A DNA stretch of 64,000 nt, from NCBI GenBank assembly GCA_002280555.1, contig NCEE01000011.1, positions 62,001-126,000 of the forward strand, given 5' to 3'. Below are positions 43,722 through 53,709 of the stretch, one piece after another. Both the position numbers and the translations under genes were made by a program. Every line of letters starts with the position of its first letter. Position 1 is the stretch's first letter. The DNA is from Sphingomonas sp. 32-62-10. Its GTDB lineage: Bacteria > Pseudomonadota > Alphaproteobacteria > Sphingomonadales > Sphingomonadaceae. The notes under the pieces were generated by a model, which did not search any database, had not been told where the DNA came from, and saw only the letters and a program-made list of their open reading frames with translations.

Positions 43722-45233
43722 ATGAACGGCCTTTACGACGAACTGCGCATTGCGCTGCACGGCATCTGGAAGCGCCGCTGGCTCGCGCTGGCGGTGGCCT
43801 GGGGCGTGTGCGTGCTCGGCTGGCTGGTCGTATCGCAAATCCCCAACAGCTATCAATCGCGCGCACGCGTTTCGGTACAGATGCAATCGATCCTGCCGAG
43901 CAAGATCGGCATCACCGCTGATGAGCAATCAAAGGACATCGACCGCGTTCGCCAGACGCTGACCTCCGCCGTCAATCTTGCCAAGGTTGTGCGGGGCACC
44001 GATCTGGCAGCGACGATCGCCACTGAGCGCGACGTCGCGGACCGGGTTGCGAGCTTGCAGGCGGCAATCAAGGTCACTGCGCAGCAGGATAACTTGTTCG
44101 AGATCACCGCATCGTCGACCAGCCCGAAGCTTGCGCGCCAGATCGTCCAGAAGCTGATCGAGATTTTCGTCGAGGAAAATCTGGCCGGCGACCGCGACGA
44201 AACGACCCAGACGCTCCAGTTCCTGGACGGACAGCTCGCCCAGCGCCAGAAGCAGTTGCAGGACAGTGAGGCGAAGCGCGCCGATTTCCAGAACCGCTAT
44301 CTGGGTGCTTTGCCTGGTTCGGGAACGCTCAATGAGCGGATCGGCAGCGCACGGAGCCAGATGGCGCAGGTCGATGGCGATCTGGCCGCCGCGCAGAGCG
44401 GTCTGGCGGCAATCACCGCGCAGATGGCAGGCGTGTCGCCCAGTGTCGCTGGTGGCGGTGGCGGGGCAGCAGGACCCGCGCGCGCGCGGGTCAACGCGAT
44501 CCAGGGTCAGCTCGCCGAGGCGCGGGGCCGTGGCTTCACCGAATCACACCCCGATATTGTCGCGCTGAAGAATCAGCTCGCGCAGGCCCAGGGTGTTGCC
44601 CGCAACGAGCCGCTTAGCGCGGGGACAGCAGGATCGGGCAACCCCGTGTTCATGTCGCTCCAGTCGCTGCGGGCTGACAAGCAGGCACAGGTTGCGGCCC
44701 TGATGGCGCGCAAGGGCCAGCTGCAAAGCGATCTCGATCAGCTTCAATCGAAGTTGAGCGGCGATCCCGGCGTGGCTGCCGAGCAGGCGCAGCTCGAACG
44801 CGATTATCAGGTCTTGAAAGACCAGTATGACAAGTTGCTGGCGGACCGTGAGGACATCAAGCTGCGCGGGCAGGTGCAGAACCAGACCGATGCGATCAAG
44901 TTCAGCGTTATCGACCCACCCACTGCGCCGCGCGCGCCAACGGCACCCAATAGGCCCATGTTGTTGACTGGCGTGCTGATCGCCGGGCTCGGTGCAGGCG
45001 TGGGTGCTGCCTTCGCGCTCGGCCAGTTGCGCACGACTTTCCCGACCGCAAGCCGCCTTGAGCGCGCGACCGGGATGCCCGTGATCGGTTCGATAGGCGC
45101 GATGGTGACTGATGCGCAGCGCGCGTTAACACGCAAGCGGCTAACCTATTTCGTCGGCGGATCGGGCGGGCTGATGGCCGCCTATGTCGCGCTGATCGGG
45201 ATTGAATTTCTCCAGCGGGGGTTGGCGGCATGA
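43722..45233 (+). CDS. Polysaccharide chain-length determinant, XrtA-associated (Wzz-like)
   Basis: 503 residues from the ATG at 43722. A first membrane helix is at about residues 20-38 (WLALAVAWGVCVLGWLVV). A long periplasmic coiled-coil region follows, with heptads such as QLQSDLDQLQSKLSG. Two C-terminal helices are near LLTGVLIAGLGAGVGAAFAL and GLMAAYVALIGIEFL. It partners the tyrosine kinase encoded next, which overlaps by four bases, to set polymer length. No kinase domain is fused. Confidence 0.92.
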   Translation: MNGLYDELRIALHGIWKRRWLALAVAWGVCVLGWLVVSQIPNSYQSRARVSVQMQSILPSKIGITADEQSKDIDRVRQTLTSAVNLAKVVRGTDLAATIATERDVADRVASLQAAIKVTAQQDNLFEITASSTSPKLARQIVQKLIEIFVEENLAGDRDETTQTLQFLDGQLAQRQKQLQDSEAKRADFQNRYLGALPGSGTLNERIGSARSQMAQVDGDLAAAQSGLAAITAQMAGVSPSVAGGGGGAAGPARARVNAIQGQLAEARGRGFTESHPDIVALKNQLAQAQGVARNEPLSAGTAGSGNPVFMSLQSLRADKQAQVAALMARKGQLQSDLDQLQSKLSGDPGVAAEQAQLERDYQVLKDQYDKLLADREDIKLRGQVQNQTDAIKFSVIDPPTAPRAPTAPNRPMLLTGVLIAGLGAGVGAAFALGQLRTTFPTASRLERATGMPVIGSIGAMVTDAQRALTRKRLTYFVGGSGGLMAAYVALIGIEFLQRGLAA

Positions 45234-46186
45234 GCGAGATGCGGCCCATCCGCCCCGGCGGCTCGCTGCTCGAGCGGGCAGCGGCAGTCTATGATTTCCA
45301 AGCCGAGTTCCGTGCGGTGGGGCCGGCGGCGAAAATCACGCCTGCGCCGCTGCCCTTGCCGGTTGCGAACACTGCGCCACCGCCGATCGCTGAAACACGC
45401 CCCGCTGTGCCTGCCGCCTCGCCCGAAGCCCCGATTGCCCGTCGCGCAACTGGCCCCGGCGTTATCGACCGTAATTTGCTCGCTGTGCAGGGCTTGCTTG
45501 TGCCCGGTGCGCCCGTCGGCGTCCTCGCCGAGGAGTTCCGGCTCGTTAAACGCCAACTGTTGCTCACCGCTCGCACAGTGAAAGCCACGCAAGGCGACCG
45601 GTCACGCACGGTCCTTGTCTGTTCGGCCAACCCGAACGAGGGCAAAACCTATTGCTCCCTTAACCTCGCCCTCTCGCTCGCCGCCGAGCGCGATACCGAG
45701 GTGCTGCTGGTCGATGCTGATTTTGCCAAGCCCGATGTGATGGCGCGGCTCGGGTTGATTGAAGGGCAGGGGCTGCTCGATGCACTCGCCAACCCGGCGA
45801 TCGATATCGAGGCGTGTGTCGTTCACACCGATATTCCCCAGCTCAGCCTGTTGCCGGCCGGCACCAAGAGCAATCAGGATACCGAGCTGCTCGCCAGCGC
45901 GCGAACGTCGGTGCTGATCCAGCAATTGCTCGATGCCAATCCGCGTCGAATCGTGATTTTCGATTCACCGCCTGCACTGGCCGCATCGCCCGCGGCGACG
46001 CTCGCCCAGCATGTCGGCCAGGTGATGCTGGTGGTGCGCGCCGATCAGACCAGCGAGGGCGATCTGCGCGATGCCGTCGGCCTGCTTGCCGGCTGTACCG
46101 AGATTCAACTGGTTCTCAACGCCGTTTCCTATGCGCCCGGCGGGCGCCGATTTGGCAGCTATTATGGCTTGGAGGAGCCCAAATGA
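45230..46186 (+). CDS. XrtA-associated tyrosine autokinase
   Basis: 318 residues. A Pro/Ala-rich N-terminal segment is followed by a BY-kinase domain. Walker A is SANPNEGKTYCS (Lys139), Walker A' is LLVDADFAKPD (about 160), and Walker B is RRIVIFDSPP. The C-terminus ends FGSYYGLEEPK with a Tyr pair, the usual autophosphorylation region, although shorter than in E. coli Wzc. It regulates polymerisation and export with the Wzz-like protein. It overlaps its neighbours by four bases. Confidence 0.93.
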   Translation: MSEMRPIRPGGSLLERAAAVYDFQAEFRAVGPAAKITPAPLPLPVANTAPPPIAETRPAVPAASPEAPIARRATGPGVIDRNLLAVQGLLVPGAPVGVLAEEFRLVKRQLLLTARTVKATQGDRSRTVLVCSANPNEGKTYCSLNLALSLAAERDTEVLLVDADFAKPDVMARLGLIEGQGLLDALANPAIDIEACVVHTDIPQLSLLPAGTKSNQDTELLASARTSVLIQQLLDANPRRIVIFDSPPALAASPAATLAQHVGQVMLVVRADQTSEGDLRDAVGLLAGCTEIQLVLNAVSYAPGGRRFGSYYGLEEPK

Positions 46187-47787
46187 CGCGGATCGCGATC
46201 GTCATCACCGCGCTTGGCAGCGCCTGCATCGCGGCAACGCCCGCCGATGCCCGCAAGCGCGAGATCACGCCCTATATCGAGATTGGCCAGATCGTCTCGG
46301 CGGATCTCAACACCAATGACGTGCTGACCTATTCGACCGTCGCAGTCGGGGTCGATGCGTCGGTTTCCACCCGCCGGGTCGAGGCACAGGTGAGTTACCG
46401 CTATGAACGGCGCATCGGCTATCAGGACAAGCTGGATGACGGCGACGTCCACAGCGGGCTGGCGCGCGCGGCGGTGAAGGTGGTGCCCGGCGTCAGCGTC
46501 GAAGGCGGGGCAATCGCGACGCGCGCCAGGTCTGACGTGCGCGGGGCTAATCCCGGCGTCTTGGTCGGCAATGTCGATAACATCGCGCAGGTCTATTCCG
46601 TCTATGCTGGTCCGTCGGTCGGCACCCATGTTGGCCCCGTCGGAGTCAGCGCGAGCTACCGTTATGGCTATACCAAGGCCGAAGCCGTCAGTTCGACCGG
46701 GGTAGCCCCCGGCCAGCCCCGGCTGGATGCGTTTGACAGTTCGCGCAGCCAGTTGGCGCAGGCGAGCCTGAACTTGAAATCGGGCACGGTGCTGCCGGTC
46801 GGCGTCACGCTCAGCGGCGCTTGGGAACGCGATGATGCGACCCAGCTCGATCAGAAATATGAGGGCAAATATGCCCGGGCCGATCTGCTGCTCCCGGTCA
46901 GTGGCTCACTCGCCATAGTCGGCGGTGCAGGCTACGAAAACATCCAGATCACGCAGCGCGACGCGCTGATCGGTCCCGGCGGCCAGCCTGTGGTCGACGG
47001 CAATGGTCGGTTTCAGACCGATCCTGCCAGCCCAGCACGGATCGCCTACAGCTTTGACGGTATTTATTACGATGCCGGTGTCGCATGGCGGCCCAGCAAG
47101 CGCACACAGCTCGAAGCGCGGGTCGGCAAGCGTTATGGCACGACCAGCTTTACCGGATCGTTCAGCTATGCCCCCAGCCAGGCCGTCGCGATCCGCGTTG
47201 GTGTGTATGATGGCATCCAGACCTTTGGTCGCCAGCTGCAGAACGGCCTCGCCAATGTCGGCACCAGCTTTAATGCGGGTCGCCCCGGCGGCTTTGGCGG
47301 TGAATTCAACGGTTGCATCTTTGGCGCTGAAGGTGGCGCAGCGGGCAATTGCCTTAACGGCGCGCTGCAATCGATCTCGACCGCCGCCTATCGCGCCCGC
47401 GGCGTCGATGCGCTCATCTCAGTCAGCCGTGGTCCACTCAGCTTTGGCGCAGGCGTCGGCTATGCCAATCGCGAATTCCAGTCGACCGCAGGCGCTGGCG
47501 GCTTCGTTGTCAACGGCGTGACCGATGAAAGCTATTATGCACAGGCGTTCATCTCGCGTGCGCTCGACAGTCGGACGTCGATCGATGCAACGGCATTTGC
47601 CAATTATTACCAGAGCAACCTTACCGGTGCGACCGACGTATATGGCATTGGCGCGACCGGCACATTCAGCAAGCGCTTTGGGCGATTGGGGACGCAGGCG
47701 TCGGTTGGCGTGTACAGCTTCAGCCAGCAGGGGCAGGACACGACGATATCGGTGCAGGGCTTGCTGGGCGCGCGTTACTCGTTCTGA
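46183..47787 (+). CDS. XrtA-associated outer-membrane beta-barrel protein
   Basis: 534 residues from the ATG overlapping the kinase stop; longer upstream frames are shadows. The signal peptide is MTRIAIVITALGSACIAATP, cleaved near ADA. The rest shows alternating hydrophobic strands with aromatic girdles (VSYRYERRIGYQ, VSASYRYGYTKA) and ends with a barrel C-terminus GLLGARYSF (terminal Phe). It matches uncharacterised PEP-CTERM-system outer-membrane proteins. Its role in polymer export or anchoring is unproven. Confidence 0.88.
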   Translation: MTRIAIVITALGSACIAATPADARKREITPYIEIGQIVSADLNTNDVLTYSTVAVGVDASVSTRRVEAQVSYRYERRIGYQDKLDDGDVHSGLARAAVKVVPGVSVEGGAIATRARSDVRGANPGVLVGNVDNIAQVYSVYAGPSVGTHVGPVGVSASYRYGYTKAEAVSSTGVAPGQPRLDAFDSSRSQLAQASLNLKSGTVLPVGVTLSGAWERDDATQLDQKYEGKYARADLLLPVSGSLAIVGGAGYENIQITQRDALIGPGGQPVVDGNGRFQTDPASPARIAYSFDGIYYDAGVAWRPSKRTQLEARVGKRYGTTSFTGSFSYAPSQAVAIRVGVYDGIQTFGRQLQNGLANVGTSFNAGRPGGFGGEFNGCIFGAEGGAAGNCLNGALQSISTAAYRARGVDALISVSRGPLSFGAGVGYANREFQSTAGAGGFVVNGVTDESYYAQAFISRALDSRTSIDATAFANYYQSNLTGATDVYGIGATGTFSKRFGRLGTQASVGVYSFSQQGQDTTISVQGLLGARYSF

Positions 47788-47824
47788 TTGCGAGCGGGCG
47801 TCGGGCTGGTTGGGAAGACGATGA

Positions 47825-48931
47825 ATGTACGATGATCATTATGGATTGAGCGGCCGGCCGTTCCAGCTGACGCCCGATCCACGCTTCTGGTTCGAATCGG
47901 CCACGCACAAGAAGGCGATGGCCTATCTTGGCTATGGGCTGAGCCAGGGTGAGGGGTTCATCGTCGTCACCGGGGATATTGGCGCGGGCAAGACGACACT
48001 TGTCGGCCATTTGATGGCGACGATCGATCATGAGCGGCTACACGCGATCAAGATCGTGTCGAGCCAAATCGAATCCGATGATCTGCTGCGGATGGTGGCG
48101 ACCGGGCTCGATATCGAGTCGACGAACCTCGTAAAGGCTCAACTACTCTCCGCGATCGAGCGGGGGCTGCACGCGGTCGCGCGGAGCGGGCGGCGCACCT
48201 TGCTGATCGTCGATGAGGCACAGGCGCTTCCCGTGTCGGCGCTCGAAGAATTGCGGATGCTCTCGAATTTCCAGGCGGGCGGCCATGCGCTGCTCCAGAT
48301 CTTTCTGCTCGGCCAACCCGAATTCCGCCGTCAGCTGCAGGGCGCGGCGGGGCTGGAACAACTGCGCCAGCGCGTGATCGCGATGCACCATCTCGATCCA
48401 ATGGGTCCGCAGGAAATCGAACCCTATATGCGCCACCGGCTTGCCGTGGTTGGCTGGCAGGGGCGGCCGCAATTCACGCCCGATGCGATTGCCGCTTTGT
48501 ACCGCGGTTCGGAGGGTGTGCCGCGCCGCCTGAACCAGCTGGCCGGCCGAGTGTTGCTGTTCGGCGCGATCGAGCAGATCGATACGATCGATGCCCGCGC
48601 AGTCGATGCGGTGATCAACGACATCGCGGGTGATCAGCCCGTTATGGCGCCGCCAGCTGCCCCCACGCCAGAAGCAGTTGCCAGCACGCGGCCAGCGCCT
48701 GCGCCCGAACCTCTGCCGATGCGCCACGATGCAGCGTGGCAGCCGCCCGGGCCGCCCCCCGAGGGCGGTGGTCGCGAAACGTCAGCGCTTGAAGCGCGCG
48801 TCGCCGCCCTTGAAGCGCGCCTTGAGGAGCAGGAGCTTGCGTTGCGCAGGATCCTGACCTTGCTGATCGACTGGGTCGAAAGCGACAGTCAGCGCCCTGA
48901 TCTGTCCTCACTGCGCAGTCCCGCTGCATGA
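47825..48931 (+). CDS. XrtA-associated ATPase (ExeA-like)
   Basis: 368 residues. The N-terminal MYDDHYGLSGRPFQLTPDPR is the ExeA-type start. Walker A is GDIGAGKTTLVG (about 50-60) and Walker B is TLLIVDEAQAL. A Pro-rich linker leads to a C-terminal coiled coil (SALEARVAALEARLEEQE). It belongs to the AAA+ branch that includes type II secretion ExeA, but lacks the peptidoglycan-binding end. It overlaps the deacetylase by four bases. Its function in the cluster is not known. Confidence 0.9.
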   Translation: MYDDHYGLSGRPFQLTPDPRFWFESATHKKAMAYLGYGLSQGEGFIVVTGDIGAGKTTLVGHLMATIDHERLHAIKIVSSQIESDDLLRMVATGLDIESTNLVKAQLLSAIERGLHAVARSGRRTLLIVDEAQALPVSALEELRMLSNFQAGGHALLQIFLLGQPEFRRQLQGAAGLEQLRQRVIAMHHLDPMGPQEIEPYMRHRLAVVGWQGRPQFTPDAIAALYRGSEGVPRRLNQLAGRVLLFGAIEQIDTIDARAVDAVINDIAGDQPVMAPPAAPTPEAVASTRPAPAPEPLPMRHDAAWQPPGPPPEGGGRETSALEARVAALEARLEEQELALRRILTLLIDWVESDSQRPDLSSLRSPAA

Positions 48932-49809
48932 ACGCTGTCACCGCCTTTCCCGCCACCGATACGCGCGTATGCAATGCCATGTCAGTCGATGTGGAGGACT
49001 GGTTTCAGGTCGGCGCATTTGAAGGCGTGATCGACAAGGCCGATTGGCCGACGCTGGAAGCACGGGTTGAGCGCAATACAGATGCCGTGCTCACGATGTT
49101 TGCCGAAACGGGCATTCAGGCGACATTCTTTACGCTTGGCTGGGTAGCAAAGCGCAACCCGGCGTTGATCCGTCGGATCGTCGATGCAGGGCATGAAGTC
49201 GCCAGCCATGGCTGGGATCACCAGCGTGTCTTCACGATGACTGCCGATCAGTTCGCCGCCGACCTGAGGGCAGCACGCGAAACGATTGAGGATGCCGCCG
49301 GTGTCGCCGTCACGGGATATCGCGCGCCGAGTTTCTCGATCGATCAGCGCACGCCCTGGGCGCATTCGGTGCTTGCCGAGGCCGGCTACCGCTATTCGTC
49401 GAGCGTCGCGCCGATCGCGCATGATCATTATGGCTGGCCCGATGCGCCGCGCCACGCCTTTCGCCCAGTGGCGGGTGCCGATCTGATCGAATTGCCGATA
49501 ACCATAGCGTCGATCGCCGGTCGCGAGATGACGACGGGCGGCGGGTTTTTCCGGCTATTCCCCGGCGCGATCACCCATCGGGCCGTGCGCCAGGCCAATG
49601 CCGCTGATCAGCGCCCGGCGGTGTTTTATTTCCATCCCTGGGAGATCGATCCCGGCCAGCCGCGCGTTGCCAATGCGCCGCTCAAATCGAAACTGCGCCA
49701 TTACAGCCGGTTAGGCGCGATGGCGGGCAAGCTGCGCACGCTCATCGCCGCGCACCACTGGGGCCGGGTCGATAGCGTCATCGCGATCGAGGCTGCGCGG
49801 CTGCCATGA
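48928..49809 (+). CDS. XrtA-associated polysaccharide deacetylase
   Basis: 293 residues of the NodB type. SVDVEDWFQ has the metal Asp, SHGWDHQR the His ligands, TGYRAPSFSID the Arg/Pro motif, and FYFHPWEID the late catalytic His. It is expected to remove acetyl groups from the exopolysaccharide. No clear signal peptide is present (MNAVTAFPATDTRVCNAMSV), so it may act in the cytoplasm. Four-base overlaps on both sides. Confidence 0.93.
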   Translation: MNAVTAFPATDTRVCNAMSVDVEDWFQVGAFEGVIDKADWPTLEARVERNTDAVLTMFAETGIQATFFTLGWVAKRNPALIRRIVDAGHEVASHGWDHQRVFTMTADQFAADLRAARETIEDAAGVAVTGYRAPSFSIDQRTPWAHSVLAEAGYRYSSSVAPIAHDHYGWPDAPRHAFRPVAGADLIELPITIASIAGREMTTGGGFFRLFPGAITHRAVRQANAADQRPAVFYFHPWEIDPGQPRVANAPLKSKLRHYSRLGAMAGKLRTLIAAHHWGRVDSVIAIEAARLP

Positions 49810-50879
49810 CGATGCCGCTGCTCGCCATGCCGCTGGGGCTTCGCGCCGCCGATCTGCACGACGCTGCCGATCGCGCGAGGATTGCCGCATTCGTCCGTGC
49901 CCATCCGGATGCCACGCCGTTCCACTTGCTCGAATGGAGCATTGCCGTCGCACACGGCTGCGGGCAGCGGGCACATTGCCTGGTGGCCGAGCGCGCCAAT
50001 GGTGACATCGTTGGTATCCTCCCGCTGACCGAGATCAGTTCCCCGCTCTTCGGTCGTGCGCTGGTGTCGACGGGCTTTGGCGTCGGAGGTGGCATTTTGG
50101 CGACGGAAGACGACGCCGTGCAGGTGCTGGGCGAGGCGGGCTGGGCGCTCGCCGAACGGCTGCATTGCCCGACGATGGAGTTGCGCGGCGGCCCGATACC
50201 TGAAGGGGACTGGCAGATCGACAGCACAACCTATCTCGGCTTCGCGCGCGATCTGGCCGCCAATGACGATGCCGAACTCGCGGCAATTCCTCGCAAACAG
50301 CGCGCCGAGGTCCGCAAGGGGCTGGGCAACGGGTTGGAAGTGACGACCGGCTGTCACGATACCGACTTGGACGCACACTATTGTATTTATTCGCAATCAG
50401 TACGTAATCTGGGAACGCCCGTGTTTCCGAAGCGACTGTTCCGCGAAACTTTACGCGAATTTGGTGAATCGGCCGATATCCTCGTCGTTTGGGACGGGGA
50501 AAAGCCAGTGGCAGGTGTGTTGAGCCTATATATGAACGGCGTCGTCTATCCCTATTGGGGCGGAGGCACACAGGCAGCACGCGGCCTGCGCGCAAACGAC
50601 CTTATGTATTTCGCGTTGATGGGCCATGCCCGGCGGCGCGGCTGCACACGGTTCGATTTCGGCCGATCAAAGGCGGGAACGGGGCCTGCCGCGTTCAAGA
50701 AGAATTGGGGCTTTGATGGGCAGCCGCTGCATTATGCCAAGCGCGCGCCCACAGGCCAGCAACCACGCGAGATCAATCCGATGAGCCCGCGCTACCGGTT
50801 GCAAGTCGCCGCGTGGCGCAAACTGCCGCTTTGGATGGCCAATACGCTTGGCCCGATGATTGCCCGGGGGCTCGGCTGA
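49806..50879 (+). CDS. FemAB-family protein, XrtA/PEP-CTERM system-associated
   Basis: 357 residues with a GNAT-like fold. RKQRAEVRKGLGNGLEVTTG and GGGTQAARGLRANDLMYFAL are family landmarks, followed by CTRFDFGRSKAGTGPAAFKK. FemAB proteins transfer aminoacyl groups in peptidoglycan or related acceptors. In this cluster it may transfer an amino compound to the polymer. It is one base from the glycosyltransferase start. Confidence 0.9.
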   Translation: MTMPLLAMPLGLRAADLHDAADRARIAAFVRAHPDATPFHLLEWSIAVAHGCGQRAHCLVAERANGDIVGILPLTEISSPLFGRALVSTGFGVGGGILATEDDAVQVLGEAGWALAERLHCPTMELRGGPIPEGDWQIDSTTYLGFARDLAANDDAELAAIPRKQRAEVRKGLGNGLEVTTGCHDTDLDAHYCIYSQSVRNLGTPVFPKRLFRETLREFGESADILVVWDGEKPVAGVLSLYMNGVVYPYWGGGTQAARGLRANDLMYFALMGHARRRGCTRFDFGRSKAGTGPAAFKKNWGFDGQPLHYAKRAPTGQQPREINPMSPRYRLQVAAWRKLPLWMANTLGPMIARGLG

Positions 50880-52093
50880 TGGGTGACATCCTGTTCCTCA
50901 CCCACCGCATCCCCTATCCGCCTGACCGGGGCGACAAGATCCGCGGGTTTAACATCGTTCGCTATCTGTCGACACGAAAGCGCGTCCATGTGATCGCCTT
51001 CGCGGATGATTCGCGCGATCTGAAGCGCAAGAACGGCCTGGCCCCTTATACCGGCAACCGATCCATCGTTTGGCGATCGAAACCACGCTGGCTGGCGGCC
51101 CTGCAAGCGCTCGCATTCCGCCGCCCAGTGTCGCTGACCGCGTTTGAAAACGCATCGATTCAGGAGGCTGTCACCAATCTGCTGGCGCGCCATTCGATCG
51201 ACACGATCTTCGTTTTTTCGAGCCAGATGGCGCAGTATCTGCCGGCAAAACCGCGGCAAAAGGTGATCATGGATTTCGTCGACATGGATTCGGCGAAGTT
51301 CGACGCCTATGCCAAGACATCGTCGGGCCTCACCCAATGGATGATGCAGCGTGAGGGGCAATTGCTGCTCGCGCATGAAAAATCAGTCGCGGCCAAGGTC
51401 GATGCCAGCCTGTTCGTTAGCGAGGAAGAGGCTGCATTGTTCCGCGAACGCACCGGCGCAAAGCGGGTGCACGTTGTAGAGAACGGCATCGATACAGTGT
51501 TTTTTGATCCGGCAGCGTCCTTTAAACGCATTGAGACCACGGGCGCGCTGATCGTGTTCACCGGCCAGATGGATTATCGCCCGAATATTGAGGCGGTAAC
51601 CTGGTTCGTCGACACGATTTTGCCGCACATCCAGGTGGCTCATCCCAGTGCCCGCTTCGCGATCGTCGGGCGCAACCCCACCGACGCCGTCAAGGCGCTG
51701 GCCCGGCAGCCGGGCGTGATCGTGACCGGCGAAGTTGCCGATGTGCGCGGCTGGCTCGCCGCCGCCGCCGTGGTTGTCGCCCCGCTGAAGCTAGCGCGCG
51801 GCATCCAGAACAAGGTGCTTGAAGCGATGGCGATGGCTCGTCCAGTGGTGGCCTCGGCCGCCGCTGCCGAAGGCATCGATCACGCCAATACGATCCTTAC
51901 CGGCAGCACGGTGGGCGAAATCGCCGAGGAGGTGAACCGCCTGCTCGCTGATCCGGTGAAAGCGACAGCGCTGGGGCTGGCGGCCCGTGAACAGGTGTCC
52001 ACACGATATAGCTGGGATGCGCGGCTTGCTGTCCTCGATACGATACTGGGGATGAGCGCCAAGGTACCACCGATGCGCAAGTCGGCCGCATGA
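50879..52093 (+). CDS. Glycosyltransferase, exosortase A system-associated
   Basis: 404 residues of the GT-B fold. LFLTHRIPYPPDRGDKIRGF is the hallmark N-terminus of the XrtA sugar transferase family. VENGIDTVFFDP and the C-terminal donor site EAMAMARPVVASAAAAEGID follow. Its ATG overlaps the FemAB stop by one base, and its end overlaps xrtA by four. It likely adds one sugar to the lipid-linked repeat. Confidence 0.93.
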   Translation: MGDILFLTHRIPYPPDRGDKIRGFNIVRYLSTRKRVHVIAFADDSRDLKRKNGLAPYTGNRSIVWRSKPRWLAALQALAFRRPVSLTAFENASIQEAVTNLLARHSIDTIFVFSSQMAQYLPAKPRQKVIMDFVDMDSAKFDAYAKTSSGLTQWMMQREGQLLLAHEKSVAAKVDASLFVSEEEAALFRERTGAKRVHVVENGIDTVFFDPAASFKRIETTGALIVFTGQMDYRPNIEAVTWFVDTILPHIQVAHPSARFAIVGRNPTDAVKALARQPGVIVTGEVADVRGWLAAAAVVVAPLKLARGIQNKVLEAMAMARPVVASAAAAEGIDHANTILTGSTVGEIAEEVNRLLADPVKATALGLAAREQVSTRYSWDARLAVLDTILGMSAKVPPMRKSAA

Positions 52094-53640
52094 CGATGGC
52101 CTTTCCGGCCGCCGATTTTCAGGCGGGCGGCGGGGCGGCATCGGCCACCGCGTGGCGGCGGCAGGGCGCGATCCTGTTCGGCACGGCAATCGCGCTGCTC
52201 GCGTTGTTCTGGAAGGACAGCGCCGATCTCGCACGGATTTGGTGGACAAGCACGACCTTCGGGCACTGCCTGTTCATTGGGCCCGTTCTGTTCTGGCTGG
52301 TGTGGCAGCGTCGCGCCGATCTCGCCTTGCTGCATCCGGTCGGTTGGTGGCCCGGCCTTGCGCTGGTGATGATTGGCGGGTTTGGCTGGTTCATCGGCGA
52401 TGCCGCTGGCTTAGCGCTCGCTCGGCATCTGGGGCTGATCATCATGCTTCAAGGTGCTGTGGTGACATTGCTGGGCCCGCAGGTCACGCGCGGGCTGTTA
52501 TTCCCACTCGCTTATGCCTTTTTCCTCGTGCCGTTCGGGGAATCGCTGGAAGCGCCGCTTCAATCGACCACCGTTGCGATGGTGATGCCGCTGCTCGCGC
52601 TAGCCGGCGTTCCCGCCAGTGTAGATGGCGTCCTGATTACGATCCCGAACGGCTATTTCGAGGTCGCCGAAGCCTGTTCGGGCGCCAAATTTGTGATCGC
52701 GATGATCGCCTATGGCACGCTGGTCGCGCACGTCGCCTATGTAGCCTGGCCGCGCCGGATTGCCTTCATGGCAATGGCGCTGATCGTGCCGGTGATCGCC
52801 AATGGCCTGCGGGCCTTCGGGACCATCTATGCTGCGCACCTCACATCAGTGGAGGCGGCGACAGGCATGGACCATATCGTCTATGGCTGGGTCTTTTTCG
52901 GGCTGGTGATGGCCGCTGTGCTCGGTATTGGCTGGCATTGGTTCGATCGTGATCCCGACGCGCCCTGGTTTGATGCCGCCGCGCTGCAACATGTGCCTGG
53001 CCAGCGGATCGAAGGGCTGATCGCCGCAGCGCTGGCGATGACAGTGGCGTCGGGCTTTGTCGGATGGGCAGGGGCCATTTCGGCGCAGACAGCAGCTTTG
53101 CCCAATCGGATCGTCTTACCGAGCGTACCGGGCTGGACGCGCACCGCCCCCAATCTCGTAGCACTCTGGCAACCGCATTACCCCAGTGCAGATCACGTCG
53201 TATCCGGTCGCTATGTCGATGCGCAGGGGCGCAGCGTCGATCTTGCCATCGCCGTTTTCGGCAGCCAGCGCGAAGGTAAGGAACTCGTTTCGTTCGGCAC
53301 GGGCGTGCTGCGCGAGGATGATCGCTGGGTACGCGTCGAAAGCCTGCCAGAGATCGCGGGGGGCAGCGCCATGCGCATCACCGCGCCCGGTCCGGTCGAA
53401 CGCGTGGTCGCGACATGGTACCGGATCGGATCGGTGGTGACCGCCAGTCCACGGGTCGTGAAAGTAGAAACTCTGAAAGTGAAACTGCTCGGCGGTTCGC
53501 CACGAGCGGTCGCCCTGCACGTTTCCGCACAGGTGGTGCCGGGCGATGATCCAGCCGCGACGATTGCAGGCTTTATCGCTTCAGCCGGGCCGATTGGGCA
53601 ATTGGCTGATCGGGTATCAGCGGGTCAAGGGGCGCCCTGA
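52090..53640 (+). CDS. xrtA: Exosortase A fused to EpsI domain
   Basis: 516 residues. About eight hydrophobic helices span residues 25-310. The catalytic triad of exosortases is present: Cys196 in EACSGAKF, Arg241 in NGLRAFGTI and His262 in GMDHIVYGW. A C-terminal EpsI (DUF3485-like) domain starts near residue 325 (VLPSVPGWTRT), a common fusion. It cleaves and sorts PEP-CTERM proteins at the membrane. No PEP-CTERM substrate is encoded in this window, so targets lie elsewhere. Confidence 0.95.
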   Translation: MTMAFPAADFQAGGGAASATAWRRQGAILFGTAIALLALFWKDSADLARIWWTSTTFGHCLFIGPVLFWLVWQRRADLALLHPVGWWPGLALVMIGGFGWFIGDAAGLALARHLGLIIMLQGAVVTLLGPQVTRGLLFPLAYAFFLVPFGESLEAPLQSTTVAMVMPLLALAGVPASVDGVLITIPNGYFEVAEACSGAKFVIAMIAYGTLVAHVAYVAWPRRIAFMAMALIVPVIANGLRAFGTIYAAHLTSVEAATGMDHIVYGWVFFGLVMAAVLGIGWHWFDRDPDAPWFDAAALQHVPGQRIEGLIAAALAMTVASGFVGWAGAISAQTAALPNRIVLPSVPGWTRTAPNLVALWQPHYPSADHVVSGRYVDAQGRSVDLAIAVFGSQREGKELVSFGTGVLREDDRWVRVESLPEIAGGSAMRITAPGPVERVVATWYRIGSVVTASPRVVKVETLKVKLLGGSPRAVALHVSAQVVPGDDPAATIAGFIASAGPIGQLADRVSAGQGAP

Positions 53641-53653
53641 GCGGCTTTTGGTT

Positions 53654-53665
53654 GTGAAGTTTCAC
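53654..53665. promoter_or_regulatory. Short inverted repeat before the unknown secreted protein
   Basis: GTGAA and TTCAC flank two bases, 45 bases before the ATG. It may be a small operator or chance. Confidence 0.2.
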
Positions 53666-53709
53666 GCCCTAACGTAAACGCAGAACATCATTGGTCTCGG
53701 GGGTGACTT